NCBI GenBank assembly: GCA_003164075.1
Contig: PLRZ01000069.1
Span: forward strand, 9,476-14,596
Reading direction: 5' to 3'
Source of the DNA: Bryobacterales bacterium
GTDB lineage: Bacteria; Acidobacteriota; Terriglobia; Bryobacterales; Bryobacteraceae
DNA: 5,121 nucleotides
Shown: piece by piece, positions 1 through 5,121 of the stretch
Layout: each line of letters opens with the position of its first letter
How positions within the stretch are numbered: position 1 is the stretch's first letter
Notes under the pieces: model-generated
Seen by the model: only the letters and a program-made list of their open reading frames with translations
Database searches by the model: none
Told to the model about the DNA's origin: nothing
Translations under genes and position numbers: made by a program

Positions 1-1248
1 GGAGTCCAACTCGATGAAGTTGCCTTTCCCATTCTGCTCGCCTGGCGGCTCCAGCGTGAGAACGCCCTGCAAGACTTTGACCCGTACCCCATGGTCTTGC
101 GGGCCGCAGCCTATCTGGTCCGGCATGGCCCGCTGACTCCGCAGGAGCGCTGGGAGGAGGTCAGCGGCTATTCCCCTTCCACGCTGGCGTCTAACATCGC
201 AGCTCTGATCTGCGCCGCATGCTTTGCTCGCGAAAGGAGCGATGAGGCGAGCGCGAAATACCTGGAGGAATACGCCGACTTCCTGGAATGTCATGTCGAG
301 AGCTGGACCGTCACAACGGAAGGAACGCTGCTCCCCGGGGTGCCTCGGCATTACTTGAGGATCCTTCCGGAGCGGGTAGACAACGAAACCCCCGCGGAAG
401 ATCCGAACCAGGGACACATCAACATTGCGAACCTCCAGCCCGGCGCGCAGAATGTCTTTCCGGCCAAAGAAATCGTGGACGCAGGCTTTCTGGAACTCGT
501 GCGGCATGGAGTCCGCAGACCCGACGATCCGCTGATTGTAGATTCCCTCAAGGTGGTGGATGCCGTGTTGAAGGTGGAGACTCCATCGGGCCCTTGCTGG
601 CGCCGCTACAACCACGATGGATATGGACAAAGAGAAGATGGCGGCGCCTTTGTAGGCTGGGGACAAGGGCGTGTCTGGCCGCTACTCACAGGCGAACGAG
701 GGCACTATGAACTGGCTGCCGGTCACGATACGAGGCCATTCCTCCGGGCTATGGAAGGCCTGGCCTCATGCACCGGCCTATTGCCCGAGCAGTCGTGGGA
801 TGCCCCAGATCAACCCCAGGTCTACATGTACTGCGGACGGCCAACGGGCTCAGCCATGCCTCTGATGTGGGCTCATGCAGAGTACATCAAGCTCCTTCGC
901 TCCGTTCGCGATGGGAAGGTGTCCGATCTAATTCCCGACGTTGCGAAACGATATCTCGGTGCGCGCGCGGATCGTCAGCTATTCGAAGTCTGGAAATTTA
1001 CCCGGCAGGCGCGGAGCGTCAAACGAGGCTACGTACTTCGCATTCAAGTGCCGGCTTCGTTCCGGCTGCACTGGTCGGACGACGAATGGCAGACCGTGAA
1101 GGACACTCCCTCTTCCGCCACCACCCTGGGCGTTGAATTCGCAGATATTCCGATTGCGGCATCGCAGCGGGCGCCCATCCGATTTACTTTCTTCTGGACA
1201 ACCAGCAATTCCTGGGAAGGCCGCGACTTTCTGGTTTCAGTCGCCTGA
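1..1248 (+). CDS. Glucoamylase-like glycoside hydrolase family 15 protein, 3' part (5' end outside window)
   Basis: The enzyme family (glucan 1,4-alpha-glucosidase) removes glucose from the non-reducing ends of alpha-glucans by inverting hydrolysis. The frame is open from base 1, so the ATG at 91 is internal; 415 residues are visible. Residues 1-16 (GVQLDEVAFPILLAWR) continue the (alpha/alpha)6 barrel. TPQERWEE with SGYSPST (about 46-63) is the usual general-acid region, the acid being a Glu of the WEE triplet (52-53). Other family blocks follow: RRYNHDGYG (201-209), GRVWPLLTGERGHYEL (223-238), GLLPEQSWD (259-267) and PLMWAHAEYIKL (287-298), whose Glu294 fits the general base. Residues from about 330 to 415 look like the small C-terminal beta domain of bacterial members. 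The missing N-terminal part should hold the beta-sandwich domain and the barrel start, and any signal peptide, so location is unknown. Both catalytic regions are intact with no frameshift. Exact substrate (starch, maltodextrin, dextran, trehalose) cannot be read. Its 3' end is duplicated at 3219-3249. Confidence 0.93.
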   Translation, partial: GVQLDEVAFPILLAWRLQRENALQDFDPYPMVLRAAAYLVRHGPLTPQERWEEVSGYSPSTLASNIAALICAACFARERSDEASAKYLEEYADFLECHVESWTVTTEGTLLPGVPRHYLRILPERVDNETPAEDPNQGHINIANLQPGAQNVFPAKEIVDAGFLELVRHGVRRPDDPLIVDSLKVVDAVLKVETPSGPCWRRYNHDGYGQREDGGAFVGWGQGRVWPLLTGERGHYELAAGHDTRPFLRAMEGLASCTGLLPEQSWDAPDQPQVYMYCGRPTGSAMPLMWAHAEYIKLLRSVRDGKVSDLIPDVAKRYLGARADRQLFEVWKFTRQARSVKRGYVLRIQVPASFRLHWSDDEWQTVKDTPSSATTLGVEFADIPIAASQRAPIRFTFFWTTSNSWEGRDFLVSVA

Positions 1249-1256
1249 CCAATGTA
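1225..1256 (+). repeat. Imperfect direct repeat, copy 1 (GH15 3' end plus following ATGTA)
   Basis: This stretch matches 3219-3249 at 27 of 31 aligned bases plus one extra A (1251) in this copy. The mismatches are at 1229, 1236, 1241 and 1248. It encodes the GH15 tail DFLVSVA and stop, then runs CCA-ATG-TA. The two copies bracket tolC exactly. It also contains a small imperfect palindrome: 1232-1234 pairs with 1249-1251, 1237-1240 pairs with 1245-1248, the loop is TCGC, and TT is bulged. Confidence 0.7.
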
Positions 1257-1284
1257 TATAAAGCAGTTAGGCTGCATTCTGAGT

Positions 1285-1312
1285 ATGGCAGTGAGAGTAC
1301 AATTGCTGCCAT
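1285..1312 (+). other. Stem-loop in the GH15-tolC intergenic region
   Basis: ATGGCAGTGA (1285-1294) pairs with TTGCTGCCAT (1303-1312) around an 8-base loop (1295-1302). The outer seven pairs are perfect Watson-Crick, followed by two G-U wobbles and one A-U pair. No T-run follows, so it is not a standard intrinsic terminator. It could be a 5' leader or mRNA-stabilising hairpin that separates GH15 from tolC. Read as DNA, the 7-bp arms have centres 21 bp apart, about two helical turns, as in some dimeric-repressor operators. A chance inverted repeat of this size in about 100 bp is not negligible. Confidence 0.4.
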
Positions 1313-1335
1313 GTAAGGGCGTCAAAAACCGATCT

Positions 1336-1341
1336 GAGGAG
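1336..1341 (+). promoter_or_regulatory. Ribosome binding site deciding the tolC start
   Basis: GAGGAG, a strong match to the anti-Shine-Dalgarno sequence, ends eight bases before the GTG at 1350. An in-frame GTG at 1341 overlaps this motif and has no site of its own, so 1350 is the better start. Confidence 0.75.
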
Positions 1342-1349
1342 TGAGCATA

Positions 1350-3218
1350 GTGACAAGAACGCAGTTTTGGCGGTCGCTGGCGGCGGTACCTTTTCTGGTT
1401 TTGTTTTCCCCCGCATCCGCCGCCTGCCAAGATGGCCAAGGAACGTCAGCCCGCGATGCATCGACCCGCTTTGACTACTCGAAGAGCCACGGCTTCCCCC
1501 GTGGCTTTTATCCCTACACCGTTCCCTCCCTCCCCGGCCCGCGACTGACCAACTCGCCACGGCTCCAAGACCTGATTGTCAACGGCAAACTGACGCTGAC
1601 ACTTGATGACGCCATCGCGCTGGCCCTGGAAAACAATCTGGAGATTGCCGTGACGCGGTACGACCTGCCCATTGCCCAGACGGACCTGCTGCGCGCGAAG
1701 GGGGGCGGCGCGACACGTGGCGTGGCTGGCTCCTATCAATCCACCACCCTTTTTTCCGGCAGTCTGGGCGGAGGTGTGGGCAGCGCGGGAGGCGTTGGCG
1801 CAGGTGGCGCGGGAGGCGTCCTGGGAGGCGGCATCGATCGCGTTGGTTCGTCGCCCTGCTGTGATCCGGAACTGCGTGTCAGCTATGGCTGGAGCAATGC
1901 CATTACACCCCTCAACTACACGGTGGTGAGCGGGGTGCCGATTGACACCACTCACCAGGAGTCAGCTTCCGCCGGGTACAGCCAGGGTTTTCTGACCGGT
2001 ACCAGCCTTTTCGTGTCCGTGAGCAGCTCACGTCTATCCTCAAACACCACAAAAAGCATTTTCAATCCGGAGCTTGTCTCGGACTTTTCGGCAGGTGTAA
2101 GTCAGCACTTGTTGCGCGGCTTTGGGACCCGCACCAACGCCAGATTCATCCGCATCGCCCGTAATGATGTGAAATACTCCACAAGTGTCTTCCGGCAGAA
2201 CGTGATCGCCGCGCTGGCGGTCGTGATGACTAGTTACTATGACCTGCTGGCCGACCAGGAAAGCATTCGCATGGCACAAGGAGGACTGGAGTATGCACAG
2301 AAGCTCCTGGAGAATAACCAGGCAGAAACCAAGATCGGGCCTTCGGCCCAGTATGATGTGCTCCGGAGCCAGGAGGAAGTCGCGTTGCGGCAGCAAGTCT
2401 TGCTCGCAGCGCAAAACACTTTCTCTCAAGACGGCCAATCCCTGAAGGCCAAACTCTCTAAGAGTTTCAATGAGGAGTTGGCGAAGGTGGAGATTATCCC
2501 CTCTGACCGGCTGCCTGAGCCGCGTGCCGAGGATGTGCCCACTTTGGCCGAGGCCTTGAAGGAAGCCGCCAGCCATCGGCCGGAGATCGAGCAGGTCGAG
2601 TTGAACTTGCTCAATCAGCAGGTCGTGATCCAATCGATACACAATTCGCTGTTGCCCTCGCTCGATGCCTATGCGTCGTATTACCTCGCGGGGCTGGATG
2701 GGGCGTTGAGCCCTACCTTCACAAATATCCTCCACGGCACCTTCCCCAACTATTCCGTCGGGGTGACGCTCGACATGCCCCTCCGCAACCGTACCGCCCA
2801 GGCCGATGCCGAACGGGCACTGCTGGAACAACGGCGGTTGCAAGTGAAGCTACAGGATGCGAAGAACCAAGCGGTTTGGGATGTTAACAAAGCTTGGAGT
2901 GGGGTGCAGCAGTCCCGCGATCAGCTCGACGCGGTCCAAAAACTGGTGGCGCTCGCACGCCAGGTGCTCGAAATGCAGGAGGAGAAGTCTACTTTGGCTT
3001 CGGCCACGGTGGAAGAGGTCATCACGGCACAACAGAATCTGGCCATAGCCCAAGGCCATGTCGTGAAAGCCCACGCCACCTATGCCAAGGCATTGATTCA
3101 GTATGAACAGGCGACGGGAACCCTCCTGGAAAGAAACAACATCGAGATGTCGGATGCCGTAGACGGAGAAGTTCACCGCACGCCAAATATTCCCGGCACA
3201 CGAGAGCCGGCGAAGTAG
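1350..3218 (+). CDS. TolC-family outer-membrane efflux protein with glycine-rich insert
   Basis: TolC proteins form trimeric outer-membrane beta-barrels with a long periplasmic alpha-helical tunnel, the exit duct for RND, ABC or MFS pumps and type I secretion. The GTG at 1350 gives 622 residues. Residues 1-25 are a signal peptide: basic MTRTQFWR, hydrophobic core to about 19, then SPASAAC. The Cys26 lipobox is poor, so signal peptidase I is likelier. Two OEP repeats follow: TLTLDDAIALALENN (about 82-96) opens the first, and LAEALKEAASHRPEIEQVEL (about 399-418) sits in the second-half linker. LLRGFG (254-259), a long helical stretch (about 270-375), PLRNR (477-481) and a terminal coiled coil (about 485-590) fit the family. 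It is longer than E. coli TolC (about 490) because of an N-terminal extension and a Gly-rich segment at about 118-164, followed by a CC pair (170-171) rare in this family. No adaptor or pump gene is visible, so the substrate is unknown. A short repeat brackets the gene exactly. Confidence 0.92.
   Translation: MTRTQFWRSLAAVPFLVLFSPASAACQDGQGTSARDASTRFDYSKSHGFPRGFYPYTVPSLPGPRLTNSPRLQDLIVNGKLTLTLDDAIALALENNLEIAVTRYDLPIAQTDLLRAKGGGATRGVAGSYQSTTLFSGSLGGGVGSAGGVGAGGAGGVLGGGIDRVGSSPCCDPELRVSYGWSNAITPLNYTVVSGVPIDTTHQESASAGYSQGFLTGTSLFVSVSSSRLSSNTTKSIFNPELVSDFSAGVSQHLLRGFGTRTNARFIRIARNDVKYSTSVFRQNVIAALAVVMTSYYDLLADQESIRMAQGGLEYAQKLLENNQAETKIGPSAQYDVLRSQEEVALRQQVLLAAQNTFSQDGQSLKAKLSKSFNEELAKVEIIPSDRLPEPRAEDVPTLAEALKEAASHRPEIEQVELNLLNQQVVIQSIHNSLLPSLDAYASYYLAGLDGALSPTFTNILHGTFPNYSVGVTLDMPLRNRTAQADAERALLEQRRLQVKLQDAKNQAVWDVNKAWSGVQQSRDQLDAVQKLVALARQVLEMQEEKSTLASATVEEVITAQQNLAIAQGHVVKAHATYAKALIQYEQATGTLLERNNIEMSDAVDGEVHRTPNIPGTREPAK
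1783..1819 (+). repeat. 13-bp direct repeat inside the glycine-rich part of tolC
   Basis: GCGCGGGAGGCGT occurs at 1783-1795 and again at 1807-1819, 24 bp apart, exactly eight codons, so the frame is kept. It lies in a run of Gly, Ala, Val and Ser codons encoding GVGSAGGVGAGGAGGVLGGG. It looks like small in-frame duplication of a low-complexity linker and could shrink or grow by slippage. Confidence 0.7.
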
Positions 3219-3249
3219 GACTATCTGGTATCAGCCGCCTGCCCATGTA
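3219..3249 (+). repeat. Imperfect direct repeat, copy 2 (relic of GH15 3' end at the permease start)
   Basis: It begins at the first base after the tolC TAG (3216-3218) and runs into the permease ATG (3245). It aligns with 1225-1256 at 27 of 31 bases, with one base missing before the ATG. In the GH15 frame it reads DYLVSAAC, against DFLVSVA-stop in the intact gene; F/Y and V/A are conservative changes. It fills the whole tolC-permease gap and gives the permease no recognisable Shine-Dalgarno sequence. Confidence 0.7.
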
Positions 3250-4234
3250 CACTCCCCACACATACCCGGCCGCTCTCCTGATGATGCTGCTCAGCATGCT
3301 GTGCTGGGGCAGTTGGGCCAACGCCCAGAAGATCGATAAAACCTGGCGATTCGAACTTTTTTACTGGGACTACATGTGGGGCATTCTGGTGTGCGCCATT
3401 CTGTTCGGCGTCACCATGGGACGGACGAATTCCGCGGCTCCGGCGAGCTTCTTTAATAATCTCGACAGCGCCAGCACACGCGCCCTGATTGAAGCATTCG
3501 CGGGCGGAATGATTTTCAATCTCGGCAACTTGCTTTTGGTCGCCGCCATTTCGGTGGCCGGCATGGCGGTCGCCTTTCCGTTGGGCGCGGGCCTGGCCCT
3601 GGTCATCGGTGCGGTTCTCAATTACATCGTCTCGCCGGCCGGCAATCCATTGTTACTTTTTGGCGGGATTCTGTTGGTCTGCGGCGCCATCGCCGCCAAC
3701 GCGATGGCCTATCGTGGACTGTCGAAAGGCACTAAGGCGGGTACCAAGGGGATCGTCCTGAGCCTATTGTGCGGCGTGATCGTCGGGCTCTTCTATCCCT
3801 TCGTCGCCAAAGCCTTGACCGGACAGAACCATCTTGGACCATACACCGTGTACTTCGTGTTTGCGCTGGGCGCTCTCGCGTCCAACTTTCCGCTCAATTA
3901 CGCGTTCATGCGGTGGCCGGTGACCGGGTCGCGGCTTTCGATCAGAGACTATTTCCACGGCGGACCTGCGGTACATGCCTGGGGAGTCTTGGGAGGCCTC
4001 GTTTGGGGAACCGGTACCATCTGCAGTTTCGTTGCGGCCTATACGCCCATGGTGGGGCCGGCAACTTCGTTTTCGCTCGGTGAGGGCAATACAATGATTT
4101 CCGCGGTATGGGGCGTTTTCGTGTGGAAAGAGTTTCACGGCGCCACGAGTGAAGTAAAGCGCTTGCTCGCGCTGATGTTTGCCCTTTTTGTTCTGGGGCT
4201 GGTTTCCATATCGTTAGCACCGGTGTTCGGATAG
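3245..4234 (+). CDS. DMT-superfamily inner-membrane permease (GRP sugar-porter / ureide-permease-like)
   Basis: This is a 329-residue integral membrane protein with about ten helices: roughly 8-26, 41-58, 85-103, 105-128, 135-155, 168-188, 199-221, 244-266, 274-295 and 305-326. Features recalled from bacterial relatives of the glucose/ribose porter, RhaT and ureide permease branches are the helix-1 motif CWGSWANAQK (20-29), WRFELFYWDY (34-43), FAGGMIFNLGN (85-95) in helix 3, Gly-rich helix 4 ending VLNYI (124-128), and WGVFVWKEFHGA (289-300) before the last helix. It probably moves a small polar solute; sugar is plausible beside a glucoamylase but unproven. Relatives are often labelled multidrug DMT permease, which I would not trust. 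ATG 3245 is chosen because the protein then starts at the usual distance from helix 1, although no Shine-Dalgarno is visible; translation may be coupled to tolC, 26 nt upstream. A later start at the MM pair (13-14) would cut into helix 1. The CLC gene follows after 6 nt. Confidence 0.85.
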   Translation: MYTPHTYPAALLMMLLSMLCWGSWANAQKIDKTWRFELFYWDYMWGILVCAILFGVTMGRTNSAAPASFFNNLDSASTRALIEAFAGGMIFNLGNLLLVAAISVAGMAVAFPLGAGLALVIGAVLNYIVSPAGNPLLLFGGILLVCGAIAANAMAYRGLSKGTKAGTKGIVLSLLCGVIVGLFYPFVAKALTGQNHLGPYTVYFVFALGALASNFPLNYAFMRWPVTGSRLSIRDYFHGGPAVHAWGVLGGLVWGTGTICSFVAAYTPMVGPATSFSLGEGNTMISAVWGVFVWKEFHGATSEVKRLLALMFALFVLGLVSISLAPVFG

Positions 4235-4240
4235 AAGCAT

Positions 4241-5121
4241 ATGGCTGCGGACAACGGCGACATGATCCCTTCCACACTGGCCCGTTCCGGCGCCGCGCGC
4301 TTCTGGTTGGCGGTATTGCTTACCGGTATCGGTACGGGCATAGCCGCGGTAGTACTGACCCGGCTTCTGGAAATGGTGCAGCACTTGATGTGGGGCGGCC
4401 CCGGCACCAACCTGTTGGACGCCACCGAACATGCCAGTGCGTGGCGGCACGTTCTCGTGCTGCTTGGCGCCGGCCTAGTGACTGGCGCGGGCCAGATCAT
4501 CCTGAAGCGCCTGTCCAGTGGTAACGGAATTGACACTACCGCTGCGATTTGGTTCCATGGCGGCCGGATGCCGGCTTGGCGTACTTTGGGTAGCGCTTTG
4601 CTATCCGTGGTCATCGTCGGCATGGGCGTGTCGCTGGGCCGCGAGGGCGCACCGAAACAAGCCGGCGCGGTAATGGCCAACTTCTTTTCGGATAGAGCCC
4701 GTTTGTCCGACGAACAGCGTCGGCTCCTGGTAGCCTGCGGCGCGGGAGCCGGGATGGGCGCGGCCTATGGCGTTCCGCTCGGCGGCGCGCTTTTCTCGCT
4801 AGAGGTGATGCGCGGGATGCTGGCACTCAGATACGTGCTGCCTGCCCTGTTCGCTTCGGTGGTTGCGACCGCCGTCTCGTGGGTGGCGCTACCTGATGCG
4901 CCGACCTATCTCATCCCGGCCTATTCCAGCTCCATTGCGTGCGTGGTCTGGGCACTCCTGGTCGGGCCGATCGCGGGTGTGGTTTCGGTCGGCTATGTCC
5001 GGGTTGTCACCTGGGCCGATCGCAATAAGCCTCAGGGCTGGCGCCGGCTGACGGCACCGTTGCTGGGACTGGGCCTGCTGGGCGTGGTCTCCATCCGGTT
5101 CCCGCAGTTGCTCGGCAACGG
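4241..5121 (+). CDS. CLC-family anion channel or transporter, 5' part (3' end outside window)
   Basis: CLC proteins are homodimeric membrane proteins carrying Cl- or related anions, as channels or H+ antiporters. The 293 complete codons here cover about the first two thirds of the membrane domain. Motifs by residue: SGNGID (93-98) at the position of the GSGIP anion-binding loop, SLGREGAPKQAG (131-142) with Glu135 as the gating glutamate, GAGAGMGAAYGVPLGGALFSLEVM (167-190) matching the block after the gate, and FPQLLGNG at the cut edge. Compared with E. coli ClC-ec1, Ser107 is replaced by Asn95, the Pro of GREGP by Ala137, and Glu203, the internal proton glutamate, by Val189. The set recalls a subfamily seen in Acidobacteria and Actinobacteria, and Val at the last position also occurs in channel-type CLCs. 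Start 4241 is 6 nt after the permease stop with a weak AGAAG upstream; the next ATG (4262) has no better site. The GxFxP motif and any CBS domains would lie beyond the window. Transported ion is uncertain. Confidence 0.9.
   Translation, partial: MAADNGDMIPSTLARSGAARFWLAVLLTGIGTGIAAVVLTRLLEMVQHLMWGGPGTNLLDATEHASAWRHVLVLLGAGLVTGAGQIILKRLSSGNGIDTTAAIWFHGGRMPAWRTLGSALLSVVIVGMGVSLGREGAPKQAGAVMANFFSDRARLSDEQRRLLVACGAGAGMGAAYGVPLGGALFSLEVMRGMLALRYVLPALFASVVATAVSWVALPDAPTYLIPAYSSSIACVVWALLVGPIAGVVSVGYVRVVTWADRNKPQGWRRLTAPLLGLGLLGVVSIRFPQLLGN

Larger units (their letters stand above)
1252..1344 (+). other. Possible 30-codon ORF between GH15 and tolC (leader peptide or relic start); weak
   Basis: An ATG three bases after the GH15 stop opens a 30-codon frame that begins MYIKQLGC and ends KNRSEE. 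Its TGA (1342-1344) lies just before the tolC GTG at 1350, and its last two Glu codons (GAG GAG) are the tolC Shine-Dalgarno sequence. I see no Shine-Dalgarno of its own, so it could only be expressed by coupling to GH15 termination. The first codons (ATG TAT) match the first codons of the permease at 3245 (ATG TAC), so this ATG may be a relic of a permease start rather than a functional one. I do not recognise the peptide. Confidence 0.15.

Noticed and set aside
91..1248. ATG at 91 as the real start of the GH15 gene
   Set aside because: The upstream in-frame residues (GVQLDEVAFPILLAW and following) are conserved GH15 sequence, so the gene continues beyond the left edge.
1251..1262. AT-rich TATATAAA after GH15 as a -10 box for tolC
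   Set aside because: No acceptable -35 hexamer lies 16-18 bp upstream. TG directly precedes TATATA without the spacer base of an extended -10. It could still be a weak promoter, but I cannot support it.
1341..1349. GTG at 1341 as the tolC start
   Set aside because: It overlaps the GAGGAG motif and lacks its own ribosome binding site; the GTG at 1350 has ideal spacing.
2040..2843. A 267-codon open frame on the minus strand
   Set aside because: It lies wholly inside tolC, antisense to well-conserved TolC segments. Its protein shows no recognisable domain, and long antisense frames are expected in GC-rich coding DNA.
3193..3210. CCGGC/GCCGG hairpin near the tolC end as a terminator
   Set aside because: The stem is only five pairs, lies inside the last tolC codons and has no T-run. 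The next gene begins 35 bp later, which argues for readthrough.
4228..4280. Fluoride riboswitch ahead of the CLC gene, because GGCGACATGAT looked vaguely similar
   Set aside because: The gap before the CLC start is only 6 nt and the resemblance lies inside the coding region. The conserved fold of the crcB motif is not there.
4135..4680. A 181-codon open frame on the minus strand across the permease-CLC boundary
   Set aside because: It is antisense to two clear membrane-protein genes, rich in Pro, Arg and Ser, and has no family signature.

Overview
The window holds four genes, all on the + strand and packed head to tail. They are the 3' part of a bacterial glucoamylase-like GH15 gene (1-1248, cut by the left edge), a TolC-family outer-membrane efflux gene (1350-3218), a ten-helix DMT-superfamily permease (3245-4234), and the 5' part of a CLC-type anion transporter (4241 to the right edge). 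I see no tRNA, rRNA, CRISPR array, insertion sequence or convincing intrinsic terminator.

The organism is a diderm (Gram-negative-type) bacterium with moderately GC-rich DNA, because TolC proteins need an outer membrane. From remembered protein families I lean to Acidobacteriota. The long TolC with a glycine-rich insert, the WGSWAN-type DMT permease and the bacterial GH15 with a C-terminal beta domain are all familiar from that phylum. This is inference, not proof.

Layout: GH15 ends at 1248. The only sizeable intergenic stretch (1249-1349) carries a 10-bp-stem hairpin, a possible 30-codon ORF and a strong ribosome binding site (GAGGAG, 1336-1341). That site sets the tolC start at the GTG at 1350. 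The tolC-to-permease gap is 26 nt and the permease-to-CLC gap is 6 nt, so these three look co-transcribed. The set has no obvious single pathway. The glucoamylase releases glucose from alpha-glucans, the permease could move a sugar or another small solute, the CLC moves an anion, and the TolC has no pump or adaptor partner in view.

The most interesting signal is an imperfect direct repeat of about 31 bp that flanks tolC exactly. The last codons, stop and following ATGTA of GH15 (1225-1256) recur immediately after the tolC stop (3219-3249), and there they run into the start codon of the permease. Read in the GH15 frame, the first copy gives DFLVSVA-stop and the second gives DYLVSAAC. This looks like a ghost of the GH15 C-terminus. 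It suggests that GH15 and the permease were once adjacent and that tolC was inserted between them with duplication of the junction. A shared structured or operator-like element is the alternative.
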